Positions 16,511 through 26,055 are shown, counted from the stretch's first letter. The stretch: 64,000 nucleotides of DNA from DASSUW01 sp963849695 (GCA_963849695.1 CAWKIT010000019.1:1-64000); one strand, 5' to 3'. Program-made: numbers and translations. The notes: generated by a model not told the origin, from the letters alone.

Positions 16511-17046
16511 CTCCGCGAAGAACCAGCTCCGCGCCTGTGCCGCGCCGGGGCAGGAAGCGCTGCAAACTCACGTGCGCGCAGGGAGCTTGTAGGCGGTCAA
16601 GACCGCCTCCCCTCCGCATCGGCCCTCCGCTCGAGCCCCTCGATCAACGCCGACACCACGGGACCCCTCTCGACCGTGCGACCCACGCTCGTACTCCTCG
16701 CGGCCTGCTCGAGCTCGGCGGACGCTTCTGCTTTCGCCTCATATGGGGGTGGAGGTGTCAAGGGCGCAGGGGTGATGGCGCCCGGGGCTGGTCGGGCGTT
16801 GAGCGGTTGTGTGTGGTCTGGCGTGTCGGGGCGGCGCGGGGTGCGGGTCGGCGCGACTCTTGGTCAGCCTCATATGCGAGACCGCGGTGGGTCTCAGGAC
16901 CTCGGTTCGTCGCAGCGTCCGCTGTCTGAAATCGAGCGGCGCCACCCTGGGGTGGTCTGGCTCACAGGCGAAAGCGCGGACGTTCGTGTGTGCGCGATGC
17001 CCGGACCGCCGCGCCGCCTCGACGCGCCAGACGGATGTGGTCGGGT
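16511..17046. other. non-coding, probably transposon-derived
   Basis: No credible gene. It contains a small hairpin (AGGCGGTC-AA-GACCGCCT, 16591-16608) and two CCTCATATG words near 16738 and 16869. The minus strand beyond the IS110 remnant has a Pro/His/Arg-rich open frame of noise-like composition. It may include the 3' flank of the IS110 element. Confidence 0.4.
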
Positions 17047-18128
17047 TCAGCGGGCGGTGGCGATCTCCCAGCAGGCGCCGACGAGCTCGCGCGCGATCGC
17101 GATGGTCACGACGCCGGCCGGCTTGCCGCGGCCGTTGCGCAGCAGGTTCCAGCGCGCGTTGAGCCGTCGCTGGACGCGCCAGGCGTGGTCGATGAGCGCC
17201 GGGTCCTGACCGCGCTGGCGGACGGCGAGCTTGCCGCCGACCGACGGCGACAGCCGGTAGTGCAGCGCGGCTTCGACGAGCAGTCGGCGGGCGTGGGTGG
17301 AGCCGGCCTTGGTGATCTTGCCGAGCCGGCGCGTGTGTGCCAGAGCTGTGCTCGGACGGGACCAGCCCGACGTAGCTGGCGATCGAATCCGGGTGATCGA
17401 AGCGCCGCCAGTCACCGATCTCCGCGCACAGCCCGAGCGCGGTCAGGGTGCTGATCCCGCGCAGAGCAGCACAACCGCGCGATCGTCTCGGCCCACACGC
17501 AGCTCGGGCGCGAGCTGCTCGAGCTCGCGGCCGACTGTGTCGCGCCGCGCGAGCAGGACGTCGTGGGCGTGCAGATAGTCGGCGTAGGTGATCGCGCGAG
17601 GCCGGGTCATCGAACTGTTGCTGGGAGAGCCAGTGGCGGTGCTTGAGCGTCCAGCGCCCGCCCGGCCCGGGGAAGTAGCGCTCGCGACGCAACAAGAACG
17701 TCTGAAGCCGGTGGCGGGCGCGCATCAGATCCGAGCGCAGATCCTCGCGGCAGCGGACCAGATCGCGCAACTGCTCCTGCGCGGTCGATGGGATCCAGAC
17801 CAGCCGCAGGTCGCCGGCCGCGAACAACCGCGCGAGCCGGATCGCGTCGCGCTTGTCGGTCTTGATCCGATCGCCCGGCGCGGCGCTCGATGTTACCCGG
17901 CGAGCAGACCGCCATCTCGATCCCCTCCGCGCGCGCCCGGCGAACCAGCCCATAGCCGGTCGGGCCCGCCTCATAGACCGCGCGCACCGGCGCGCGCAGC
18001 TCGCGCAACACGGCCAGCACTTCGATCGGCCGCCCGTTGACGCGGCGCGTGATCACCTCCCCCGTGACATCGTCGAAGACCGCCACGGCGCTCGCGTGCG
18101 CGTGAACGTCCAGCCCGACCCAACGCAT
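17047..18128 (-). pseudogene. IS110-family transposase, multiply frameshifted
   Basis: Fragments in three frames add up to an IS110-type DEDD transposase. The N-terminus is MRWVGLDVHAHASAVAVFDD, then VYEAGPTGYGL. A second frame carries KTDKRDAIRLARLFAAG and RHRLQTFLLRRERYF. Next comes GISTLTALGLCAEIGDWRRF, then the C-terminal domain piece DSIASYVGLVPSE. The last frame carries GKITKAGSTHARRLLVEAAL, ending near the TGA at 17047. At least three frameshifts make it inactive. IS110 elements lack long inverted repeats, so the exact ends cannot be set. Confidence 0.85.
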
Positions 18129-18447
18129 ACCTTGTGGCATGGTCGGCGCCCTCCATGTGTGGTCGCGGCCGAGGGCCTAATCCTCGACCTGTCGAACTCC
18201 GCGCAATGCGCGGGGCGTCGACCAACAGCCTTCAGCAACCGCCGGACGACACCCCCATAGGGTCTGATAGGGGCCAGTGAAGGCCGCGTTCTCGCGGGGT
18301 TCCGTCCATCACTTCGCTGCCCGGCGAGGACCTCGGTTGCCCGCTGACTGCGAGCGACAGACGAGCGATGGCGTCAGACTCGCAGCGCCGAGGCCTCGCA
18401 CGCCCCCGGCCGGCCGTTACTGAAACCGTTGCTGCGAGTCTTCTGAG

Positions 18448-18521
18448 GGTGAGCGACGGGACTCGAACCCGCGACCGCCGGGACCACAACCCGGAGCTCT
18501 ACCAGCTGAGCTACGCCCACC
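18448..18521 (-). tRNA. tRNA-His (GUG)
   Basis: The reverse complement folds as a tRNA: acceptor GTGGGCG with CGCTCAC (one G-T pair), D-arm GCTCAGCTGGTAGAGC, anticodon stem CCGGG with CCCGG around loop TTGTGGT (anticodon GTG), T-arm CGGGTTCGAGTCCCG. A G at -1 opposite C73 is encoded, the identity mark of tRNA-His. CCA is not encoded. Confidence 0.95.
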
Positions 18522-18557
18522 AAGCGCGCCGCCGAATATAGCGGTCGCGCGGGAGGT

Positions 18558-18758
18558 TCAGAGGCCGAGCTTCTTGCCTAGGTCGCCGCCTCCGACCTGG
18601 CCGAGGAGGTCGCTCGGGTTGATGCCGAGCTTCTCCAGCAGGCCGGCGTCCCGGTCGGTGTCGACCTGCTCCGGCAGCTCGCCCTCGGCCTGGTTCGCCT
18701 TGTCCTGATCGCCGCGCGAGCGGAGGAGCTCGAGGATCTGCTCCTTGGGGATCTGCAT
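18558..18758 (-). CDS. small conserved actinobacterial protein, function unknown
   Basis: A 66-residue acidic protein, MQIPKEQILELLRSRGDQDK, then AEGELPEQVDTDRDAGLLEK and LGINPSDLLGQVGGGDLG. GAGAGGAAA precedes the ATG. The composition and the PKEQIL...LLEKLGI...LL pattern are typical of short conserved proteins seen across actinobacteria; no function is known. It lies between tRNA-His and the divergent xanthine dehydrogenase operon. Confidence 0.75.
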   Translation of the reverse strand: MQIPKEQILELLRSRGDQDKANQAEGELPEQVDTDRDAGLLEKLGINPSDLLGQVGGGDLGKKLGL

Positions 18759-18828
18759 TTGGGTTTCCTCTCCCGTTGGTTGCCAGATACGAGGCTGCCC
18801 GACCGTCGGCGCCGAATATCATCGGCCG

Positions 18829-19665
18829 ATGGAGCTGCTGCAGCCCGCGACCTGGGACGAGGCCCTGGAGGCGAAGGCCGAGCATCCCGAGGCGATGCCG
18901 CTGTGGGGCGGGACGGACGTGATGGTCGAGCTGAACTTCGGCCGCGCGCGGCCGGAGGCGATCCTCGACCTCACGCGGGTCGACGAGCTCGGGCAGCACG
19001 GGCGGGACAACGGCCTGCTGCGGGTCGGCGCCGGCGTTACATACACGCGCGCGATCGCCGAGCTCGGCGACGCCCTGCCCGGGCTGGCGATCGCCTCGCG
19101 CACGGTCGGCTCGCCGCAGATCCGCAACCGCGGGACGATCGGCGGCAACCTCGGCTCCTCCTCCCCCGCCGGCGACGCGCTGCCGCCGCTGTACGCGGCC
19201 GGCGCCGAGGTCGAGGTCGCTTCCACGCGGGGCACGAGAAGCATCCCGGTCGAGGACTTCATCTCCGGCCCGAAGCGCAACGCGCTCGCGCCGGACGAGC
19301 TGATCGCCGCCTTCAGGGTCGCCCCCGCCAGGGGCGCCCAGCAATTCTCCAAGATCGGCACCCGCAACGCGATGGTGATCGCGGTCTGCTCGTTCGCGCT
19401 GGCGCTCGACGAGGAGGAGCGCACCGTCGGCACGTGCCTCGGCTCGGCGGCGCCGACACCGCGGCGGGCGCGCGAGGCGGAAGCGTTCATCCAGGCCCAG
19501 CTCGACTGGGACGCCAGGACGCCGATCGAGCCCGAGGCGCTCGCGCGGTTCGGCGAGCTTGTCGCGGACGCGGCGTCGCCGATCGACGATCAGCGCGGGA
19601 GCGCGACTTACCGGCGCCACGCACTCGCCGTGATGGCGCGCCGGACGCTGAGGTGGGCGTGGTGA
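18829..19665 (+). CDS. xdhB: xanthine dehydrogenase family, FAD-binding subunit
   Basis: A 278-residue CoxM/XdhB-type subunit. FAD-binding motifs are PLWGGTDVMVELNFG near residue 25 and the second loop TVGSPQIRNRGTIGGNLGSS near residue 95. It carries electrons between the FeS subunit and NAD or another acceptor. It is the first gene of the purine operon, diverging from 18558-18758. Its TGA overlaps the GTG of the FeS subunit. Context (guanine deaminase, urate oxidase) makes xanthine the likely substrate rather than CO or an aldehyde. Confidence 0.85.
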   Translation: MELLQPATWDEALEAKAEHPEAMPLWGGTDVMVELNFGRARPEAILDLTRVDELGQHGRDNGLLRVGAGVTYTRAIAELGDALPGLAIASRTVGSPQIRNRGTIGGNLGSSSPAGDALPPLYAAGAEVEVASTRGTRSIPVEDFISGPKRNALAPDELIAAFRVAPARGAQQFSKIGTRNAMVIAVCSFALALDEEERTVGTCLGSAAPTPRRAREAEAFIQAQLDWDARTPIEPEALARFGELVADAASPIDDQRGSATYRRHALAVMARRTLRWAW

Positions 19666-20123
19666 GGCTGACCTGCACGATCAACGGCGAGCCGCGCGAG
19701 GTCGACGGCCTGTGGGAGGGCGAGAGCCTGCTCCACGTGCTGCGCGAGCGGCTCGCGCTGCCGGGCTCCAAGAACGCCTGCGAGCAGGGCGAGTGCGGCT
19801 CGTGCTCGGTCTACCTCGACGGCGAGCTGGTGTGCTCCTGCCTGGTCCTGGCCGGGCAGGCCGAGGGCCGTGACCTCGTGACCGTCGAGGGCCTGGCGCC
19901 CGGCGAGGACGAGCTGCACCCGATCCAGGAGGCGTACCTCGAAGCCGGCGCGGTGCAGTGCGGCTTCTGCACGCCCGGCCTGATCGTCGCCACCCACGAC
20001 CTGCTGGCCCGCAACGCCGACCCGTCCGACGCCGAGATCCGCGAGGCGCTCGCCGGCAACCTGTGCCGCTGCACGGGCTACGAGAAGATCCTCGACGCCG
20101 TGAGGCTGGCGGCGCAGCGATGA
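19662..20123 (+). CDS. xdhC: xanthine dehydrogenase family, 2Fe-2S subunit
   Basis: A 153-residue CoxS-type subunit with a GTG start overlapping the preceding stop (GTGA). The N-terminal plant-ferredoxin cluster is ACEQGECGSCSVYLDGELVC; the C-terminal cluster is QCGFCTPG and NLCRCTGY. All eight Cys ligands are present. The symbol follows E. coli usage for the FeS subunit; xdhC also names an unrelated insertion factor in other bacteria. Confidence 0.88.
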   Translation: MRLTCTINGEPREVDGLWEGESLLHVLRERLALPGSKNACEQGECGSCSVYLDGELVCSCLVLAGQAEGRDLVTVEGLAPGEDELHPIQEAYLEAGAVQCGFCTPGLIVATHDLLARNADPSDAEIREALAGNLCRCTGYEKILDAVRLAAQR

Positions 20124-21466
20124 AGCTCGTCATCGAAGGCTGCGCGATCGCCACCGTCGACGCCGCCGGCACCGAGCACGCCGACGGCCACATCGTGATC
20201 GAGGACGACCGCATCGTCGCCGTCGGCGAAGGCTCGACGGACGCACAGGGCACGCGCCTCGACGGCAGCGGCTCCCTCGCCACCCCCGGCCTCGTCAACT
20301 GCCACCACCACCTGTACCAGTGGGCGACCCGCGGCCTGTCCCAGCAGTCGACGCTGTTCGAGTGGCTGCAGGAGCTGTACCCGGTGTGGGCGCACGTCGA
20401 CGGCGAGATCGAGCGCGCCGCCGCCCGCGCCGGCCTCGCCGCCCTGGCTCGCTCCGGCTGCAGCACGACCACCGACCACCACTACGTCTTCCCGCGCGGC
20501 GCCGGCGACCTGCTCGCCATCGAGATCGAGGCCGCCCGCGACCTCCACGTCCGCTTCCACCCGTGCCGCGGCAGCATGGACCTCGGGAAGTCGGACGGCG
20601 GCCTGCCGCCCGACGTGATGACCGAGAACCGCGACGCGATCCTCACCGCCTGCGCGGAGGCGATCGACCGCTTCCACGACCCGGCGCCGAACGCGATGAC
20701 GAGGGTCGCGCTGGCGCCGTGCTCCCCGTTCAGCGTCACCAAGGAGCTGATGGCGGAGACCGCCGAGCTCGCGCGGCAGAAGGGCGTCCGTCTCCACACC
20801 CATATGGCCGAGACGCTCGACGAGGAGCAGTTCTGCCTCGAGCTGTTCGGCATACGGCCGGTCGAGTACCTCGAGCAGCTCGGCTGGCTCGGCGACGACG
20901 TCTGGCTCGCCCACTGCGTCCACCTCGACGAGCGCGAGGTGACGCAGTTCGGCGAGACCGGCACCGGCGTCGCCCACTGCCCGAGCTCGAACGCGCGGCT
21001 CGGCGCCGGCGTCGCGCCGGTGGCCGCGCTCACCGCGGCCGGCGCGCCCGTGGGCCTCGGCGTCGACGGCCCCGCCTCCAACGAGGCCGGCGAGCTCGCC
21101 GGCGAGCTGAGACAGGCGCTGCTCGTCGCGCGCATCAAGGGCGGCCCGCAGGCGCTGACCGCCCGCGAGGCGCTCGCGCTCGGCACGATCCACGGCGCCC
21201 GCTGCCTCGGCCGTGCCGACGAGGTCGGCTCGCTCGAGCCCGGCAAGCTGGCCGACGTCGCCCTCTGGCGGCTCGACGACCTCGACCACGCCGGCATCGC
21301 CGACCCGGTCGCGGCGCTCGTGCTCGGCCCCCGCCCGCAGGTCGACACGCTGCTGGTCGGCGGCAGGACCGTGGTCGAGCACGGCCGCCTCACGACCGGC
21401 GACGAGGAGACCATCGCGCGCGAGCTCGCCCGCGCCAGCCGGCGGATGCAGGAGGTGGTGGTGTGA
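20120..21466 (+). CDS. guanine/8-oxoguanine deaminase-type amidohydrolase
   Basis: A 448-residue amidohydrolase of the TrzN/SsnA/guanine deaminase branch. Metal ligands and motifs are PGLVNCHHHLYQWATRGLSQ, RLHTHMAETLDEE, WLAHCVHLDE, VAHCPSSNARLG and GLGVDGPASNE. The CHHHLYQ...TR start is the pattern of 8-oxoguanine deaminases, which may also accept guanine-like or isoxanthopterin-like rings. It sits between the FeS and Mo subunits with ATGA/GTGA overlaps on both sides, so it is expressed with xanthine dehydrogenase. It would supply xanthine (or urate from 8-oxoguanine). The exact substrate is not fixed by the sequence. Confidence 0.78.
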   Translation: MKLVIEGCAIATVDAAGTEHADGHIVIEDDRIVAVGEGSTDAQGTRLDGSGSLATPGLVNCHHHLYQWATRGLSQQSTLFEWLQELYPVWAHVDGEIERAAARAGLAALARSGCSTTTDHHYVFPRGAGDLLAIEIEAARDLHVRFHPCRGSMDLGKSDGGLPPDVMTENRDAILTACAEAIDRFHDPAPNAMTRVALAPCSPFSVTKELMAETAELARQKGVRLHTHMAETLDEEQFCLELFGIRPVEYLEQLGWLGDDVWLAHCVHLDEREVTQFGETGTGVAHCPSSNARLGAGVAPVAALTAAGAPVGLGVDGPASNEAGELAGELRQALLVARIKGGPQALTAREALALGTIHGARCLGRADEVGSLEPGKLADVALWRLDDLDHAGIADPVAALVLGPRPQVDTLLVGGRTVVEHGRLTTGDEETIARELARASRRMQEVVV

Positions 21467-23619
21467 CGGTCGAGGCACCCCCGAAGGGCGGGATCGGCGA
21501 GAGCGTCCGCCGGCCCGACGGCATCCCCAAGGTCAAGGGCGAGTTCGCCTACTCGTCCGACCTGTGGGCCGACGGCATGCTGTGGGGCGCGACCCTGCGC
21601 AGCCCCCACCCGCGCGCCCGCATCCGCGAGCTCAACCTCGCGCCCGCGCTCGCCGTCCCCGGCGTGCACGCGGTCCTCACCCACGAGGACGTCCCCGGCC
21701 GCAAGACCTACGGGCTCGAGATCCCCGACCAGCCGGTGCTCGCCTGGGACCAGGTGCGCTACCAGGGCGAGCCGATCGCGATCGTCGCCGCCGACCACCC
21801 CGAGACCGCTCGCCGCGCCGCCGCGAAGATCGAGGTCGACCTCGAGCCGCTGACACCGATCACCGATCCCGAGCACGCCTTCGACGCCGAGCCGCTCCAC
21901 CCCTCCGGCAACCTGCTGCGGCACGTCCACATCGAGCACGGCGACCCGGACGCGACCGCCGAGGTCGTGGTCACCGGTGAATACGAGGTCGGGATGCAGG
22001 ACCAGGCGTTCCTCGGCCCCGAGTCCGGGCTCGCGGTGCCGGCCGAGGACGGCGGCGTCGACCTCTTCGTCTCCACCCAGTGGCTGCACGTCGACCGCGA
22101 CCAGGTGGCCGCCAGCCTCGGCCTGCCGCCCGACAAGGTGCGCATCACGCTGGGCGGCGTCGGCGGCGCGTTCGGCGCCCGCGAGGACCTCAGCATGCAG
22201 GTCCACGCGTGCCTGCTCGCGCTCCACACCGGCAAGCCGGTGAAGATGATGTACGGGCGCGAGGAGTCGTTCTTCGGCCACGTCCACCGCCACCCGGCGC
22301 GGATGCGCTACGAGCACGGCGCCACCCGCGACGGCGACCTCGTGTTCGTCAGGGCGCGCATCCTGCTCGACGGCGGCGCTTACGCCTCGAGCTCGACCGC
22401 GGTGTGCAGCAACGCCGCGAGCTTCGCCTGCGGTCCGTACGACGTCCCCAACGCGCTGATCGACTCCTACGTCGTCTACACCGACAACCCGCCGTGCGGG
22501 GCGATGCGCGGCTTCGGCGCCGTCCAGACCTGCTTCGCGCACGAGGCGCAGATGGACAAGCTGGCGGCGGCCCTGAACATGGACCCGGTCGAGCTGCGAC
22601 GAAGGAACGCGCTCGCCGAGGGCGGCGTCATCCCCACCGGCGCGACGATCCGCTGCCCCGCGCCCGTCGACGAGCTGCTGGCCAGTGTGTACGCGCGGCC
22701 GCTGCCCGGGCCGTCGGAGATCATGCCCGGCGGCCACTCGAACACCACGCATGGCGAGGGCGTCCGGCGCGGGATCGGCTACGCGGTCGGCTACAAGAAC
22801 GTCGGCTACTCCGAGGGGTTCGACGACCACTCGACGGCGCGCGTGCGGCTCTCGCTGGTGGGCGGCGAGCCGCTGGTCGAGGTGCATACGGCGGCGGCCG
22901 AGGTCGGCCAGGGGCTGGTCACCGTGCAGGAGCAGATCGCGCGCCACGAGCTCGGCGTCGAGCGGGTCATCGTGCTGCCCGCCGACACGCAGGTCGGCTC
23001 CGCCGGCTCGAGCTCGGCCTCGCGCCAGACGTACATGACCGGCGGCGCGGTCAAGCTCGCGTGCGAGGCGGTGCGGGCGGAGCTCGAGCGGCGCGGCGGC
23101 TCGCTGGACGAGCCGATCGACGTCACGCGCGAGCACCACCATCGCCCGACGCAGCCGCTCGACGACAAGGGCCAGGGCGACGCGCACGTCACGTTCGCGT
23201 TCGCCGCCCACCGCGCGGTGGTCGACGTCGACACCGAGCTCGGGCTCGTGCGCGTGGTCGAGATCGCCACCGCCCAGGACGTGGGTCGCGCGATCAACCC
23301 GCTGGCGGTCGAGGGTCAGATCGAGGGCGGCATCGCGCAGGGCCTCGGGCTGGCGCTGATGGAGGAGATCCAGGTCGTCGACGGGCAGGTCCGCAACGCG
23401 TCGTTCACCGACTACCTGATCCCGACCGTGCTCGACATGCCGCCGGTCGAGCTCGACGTGCTCGAGCTGGCCGACCCGGGCGCGCCGTACGGGCTGCGCG
23501 GTATCGGCGAGCCGCCGACCATCTCCTCCACCCCCGCGATCGTCGCCGCCCTGCGCGCGGCGACGGGCGCGCCGCTCACCCGCGTGCCGGTCCGTCCCGA
23601 CGACATCGTGGGCCTGTGA
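21463..23619 (+). CDS. xdhA: xanthine dehydrogenase family, molybdopterin subunit
   Basis: A 718-residue Mo-binding subunit with a GTG start overlapping the deaminase stop. Motifs include DQAFLGPESGLAV, TLGGVGGAFGARED, CGAMRGFGAVQTCF (cofactor contact), EVGQGLVTVQEQIARHELG, and YGLRGIGEPPT with the expected catalytic Glu near the C-terminus. This subunit carries out hydroxylation of hypoxanthine and xanthine to urate. It is slightly shorter than many relatives (about 760) but continuous. Confidence 0.88.
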   Translation: MTVEAPPKGGIGESVRRPDGIPKVKGEFAYSSDLWADGMLWGATLRSPHPRARIRELNLAPALAVPGVHAVLTHEDVPGRKTYGLEIPDQPVLAWDQVRYQGEPIAIVAADHPETARRAAAKIEVDLEPLTPITDPEHAFDAEPLHPSGNLLRHVHIEHGDPDATAEVVVTGEYEVGMQDQAFLGPESGLAVPAEDGGVDLFVSTQWLHVDRDQVAASLGLPPDKVRITLGGVGGAFGAREDLSMQVHACLLALHTGKPVKMMYGREESFFGHVHRHPARMRYEHGATRDGDLVFVRARILLDGGAYASSSTAVCSNAASFACGPYDVPNALIDSYVVYTDNPPCGAMRGFGAVQTCFAHEAQMDKLAAALNMDPVELRRRNALAEGGVIPTGATIRCPAPVDELLASVYARPLPGPSEIMPGGHSNTTHGEGVRRGIGYAVGYKNVGYSEGFDDHSTARVRLSLVGGEPLVEVHTAAAEVGQGLVTVQEQIARHELGVERVIVLPADTQVGSAGSSSASRQTYMTGGAVKLACEAVRAELERRGGSLDEPIDVTREHHHRPTQPLDDKGQGDAHVTFAFAAHRAVVDVDTELGLVRVVEIATAQDVGRAINPLAVEGQIEGGIAQGLGLALMEEIQVVDGQVRNASFTDYLIPTVLDMPPVELDVLELADPGAPYGLRGIGEPPTISSTPAIVAALRAATGAPLTRVPVRPDDIVGL

Positions 23620-23863
23620 TGCCGGTCCGCCGGCCGAGCTGACCGCCGAGTTCTCGGTCGCCGGGCCGGAGGCGGCGCTGGCGGCGGCGCGCGCCGTCGC
23701 CGGCCCCTCGGGGCTGGCGCGCGAGACCGGCCCCGGCGTCCAGGCGCTGATCGGCAGCCGCGACGCGGTCCTGGAGACGCTCGACGCCGTCGTCCGCGCC
23801 GCGCTCGACGCCGGCGCCCACCGGCTCGACGTACGCCTGGAAGCGCCGGCGGAGTCGCGTTGA
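23619..23863 (+). CDS. small thiamine-binding-protein-like gene, start or frame uncertain
   Basis: The frame reading AELTAEFSVAGPEAALAAAR, then ALIGSRDAVLETLDAVVRAA and LDAGAHRLDVRLEAPAESR, resembles the MTH1187/YkoF-type thiamine-binding fold. It ends with a TGA at 23861-23863 that overlaps the TTG start of adenine deaminase. No ATG or GTG opens this frame. An ATG at 23619 (TGATG with the xdhA stop) is in another frame and stops after seven codons; one missing base near 23635 would join it. So this is either a frameshifted gene, or one using a rare CTG start at 23639. Its role in a purine operon is unknown. Confidence 0.5.
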
Positions 23864-25560
23864 GGGAACGGCTGATCGCGGTCGCGCGCGGCGACGAGCC
23901 GCCGGACCTCGTGATCGCGGGCGCGCGCGTGTTCAGCGTCTTCACGAGCGAGTGGCTGGACCTCGACGTGGCGATCGCGGGCGGCCGGATCGCCGGGCTC
24001 GGCGCTTACGACGGCGGCGAGCGCGTCGACGCGGGCGGGCGGTTCCTGGTTCCGGGATTCATCGACGCGCACGTGCACGTCGAGTCCTCGAAGCTGACCC
24101 CGGCGGAGTTCGCGCGGGCGGTCGTGCCGCACGGGACGACGGCGGTCGTCACCGACCCGCACGAGGTCGCCAACGTGCTCGGCCGCGAGGGCGTCGAATG
24201 GATGCTCGAGGCGTCCGAGGAACTGCCGCTCGACGTGTTCGTGATGGCGCCGTCGTGCGTTCCCGCGAGCCACTTCGAGTCGCCGGTGGGACCGCTCGCG
24301 CCGGCCGACATGGAGGCGATCCTGCGGCATCCGCGGGCGCTCGGGGTGGCCGAGATGATGAACTTCCCGGCCGTCATCGCCGGCGATCCGGAGGTGCTTG
24401 CCTGGTTCGAGCTTTCCGAGCACGTGGAGGGTCACGCCCCGGGCGTCGCCGGTCATGCGCTCGACGCGTACGTCGCCGCCGGCATCCGCTCCGACCACGA
24501 GGCCACCACGTTCGAGGAGGCGCTCGAGAAGCGGCGGCGCGGCATGTGGGTGCTGCTGCGGGAGGCGTCGAACGCCCGCAACCTGCGCGACCTGCTTCCG
24601 CTGGTGGCGCGGTACGGGCCGGAGCACTGCGCCTTCTGCACCGACGACCGCGAGCCCGACTTCCTGTACCGGGACGGCCACATCGACCAGATGTGCCGGG
24701 TCGCGGTGAGCGAGGGGATCGCGCCCGAGGCGGCGCTCCTGATGGCGACGCTGCACCCCGCGCGCTGCCATCGGCTGCTCGACCGCGGCGCGGTCGCGCC
24801 CGGAGCGCGCGCCGACCTGCTCCTCCTCGACGACCTCGAGACCTTCCTTCCCGCGCGCGTGTACAAGGACGGCGTGCAGGTCGCGGCCGGCGGGCGCGCC
24901 GAGCCGTTCGCTCGACCCCTGATCCCGGAGCGGGTGCGCAGCACCATGCGCGCCGCCCCGGTCTCCCCCGAAGCGCTCGCGATACCCGCAGCCGCGCGCG
25001 TCCGCGTGATCGAGACGATCCCCGGCCAGCTGATCACGCACGCGCGCGAGGACGAGCCGGCCGTGCAGGACGGCCGGGTGGTCGCCGACCCCGAGCGCGA
25101 CCTCGCCAAGATCGCCGTCGTCGAGCGCCACCACGCGACCGGGCGCGTGGGCATCGGGCTCGTCCGCGGCTTCGGGCTGCGGGCGGGAGCGTTCGCCTCG
25201 ACCGTCGCGCACGATGCGCACAACCTGGTGGTGGTCGGGGTGAGCGACGAGGACATGGCCGCCTGCGTGGCGCGTCTGCAGGAGATCGGCGGCGGCATCG
25301 TGGTCGCGCGCGGCGGCGGGGTCCGCGGAGAGCTGGCGCTGCCGGTCGCCGGCCTGATGTCCGACCAGCCGGTCGAGGAGGTCGTCGAGCGGTTGGAGGC
25401 GCTGCAGGCGATGCTGCGCGACCAGGGCGTCGTGGACGCCGCGCCGTTCATGACGCTCTCCTTCCTCGCCCTGTCGGTCATCCCCTCGCTCAAGATCACC
25501 GACCGCGGCCTCGTCGACGTCGACCGCTTCGAGCTCGTCCCGCTGGCCGTCGAGGGATGA
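23860..25560 (+). CDS. ade: adenine deaminase
   Basis: A 566-residue Ade-family amidohydrolase. The TTG start overlaps the previous TGA. Motifs are FIDAHVHVESSKLTP (metal His pair), VVTDPHEVANVLG, AGIRSDHEATTFEEA, FCTDDREPDFLYRDGHIDQM and, in the C-terminal domain, STVAHDAHNLVVVG. It converts adenine to hypoxanthine, the substrate of the co-transcribed xanthine dehydrogenase. The length fits bacterial Ade. It is last in the tight block of overlaps that starts at 18829; the DUF5655 gene is then joined by ATGA. Confidence 0.93.
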   Translation: MRERLIAVARGDEPPDLVIAGARVFSVFTSEWLDLDVAIAGGRIAGLGAYDGGERVDAGGRFLVPGFIDAHVHVESSKLTPAEFARAVVPHGTTAVVTDPHEVANVLGREGVEWMLEASEELPLDVFVMAPSCVPASHFESPVGPLAPADMEAILRHPRALGVAEMMNFPAVIAGDPEVLAWFELSEHVEGHAPGVAGHALDAYVAAGIRSDHEATTFEEALEKRRRGMWVLLREASNARNLRDLLPLVARYGPEHCAFCTDDREPDFLYRDGHIDQMCRVAVSEGIAPEAALLMATLHPARCHRLLDRGAVAPGARADLLLLDDLETFLPARVYKDGVQVAAGGRAEPFARPLIPERVRSTMRAAPVSPEALAIPAAARVRVIETIPGQLITHAREDEPAVQDGRVVADPERDLAKIAVVERHHATGRVGIGLVRGFGLRAGAFASTVAHDAHNLVVVGVSDEDMAACVARLQEIGGGIVVARGGGVRGELALPVAGLMSDQPVEEVVERLEALQAMLRDQGVVDAAPFMTLSFLALSVIPSLKITDRGLVDVDRFELVPLAVEG

Positions 25561-26048
25561 CCGGCGAGCCGCTCTGGCGGTGCCCGGTCTGCGGCCAGCG
25601 GTTCGTGACGCGCAACATGCCGCACTCGTGCCAGGTCGTGCCGCTGGACGAGTTCTTCGAGGGGGCGGCGCCGGAGCTGCGCGACCTGTTCGAGCTGTAT
25701 GTGGCGGCGACGGGCGGAGACGTGACCGTGAACGCGACGAAGTCGCGCATCGCGCTCCAGGCCCGCATGCGCTTCGCCGGCATCGACCGGCCGCGCAGGC
25801 ACTACCTGCTGGCGAACTTCGTGCTCACACGGCCGATCGAGAGCCCACGCCTGGAGCGCGTGGAGTACGTCCCGCCGTATTACTACGTCCACCGGCTGCG
25901 GCTGACCGACCCGGCGGACATCGACCCCGAGCTCACGGCCTGGCTCGCCGAGGCGTACGAGGTCGGCGCCCAACGCCACGTCACCGACCCGGATTGGCCC
26001 AGGCAGCGCGACCCGCCGCACTGGGTGCAGGTACCCAGTGGCGCATAA
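25557..26048 (+). CDS. DUF5655 domain protein with zinc-ribbon N-terminus
   Basis: A 163-residue protein. The N-terminus (WRCPVCGQRFVTRNMPHSC) has a C-x2-C...H-x2-C zinc-ribbon-like motif; the rest (VTVNATKSRIALQARMRFAG, then YYYVHRLRLTDPADIDPELT) is the DUF5655 pattern. The function is unknown. It is coupled to ade by ATGA overlap but need not be part of purine metabolism. Confidence 0.8.
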   Translation: MTGEPLWRCPVCGQRFVTRNMPHSCQVVPLDEFFEGAAPELRDLFELYVAATGGDVTVNATKSRIALQARMRFAGIDRPRRHYLLANFVLTRPIESPRLERVEYVPPYYYVHRLRLTDPADIDPELTAWLAEAYEVGAQRHVTDPDWPRQRDPPHWVQVPSGA

Positions 26049-26055
26049 TGGCGGC

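Noticed and set aside
16739..17046. C-terminal extension of the IS110 transposase
   Set aside because: Pro/Arg/His-rich reading without family features; the transposase C-terminal block ends at 17047.
20482..25221. 1579-codon open frame on the minus strand
   Set aside because: It is antisense to well-supported xdhA, deaminase and ade genes and has the composition of a shadow frame in high-GC coding DNA.
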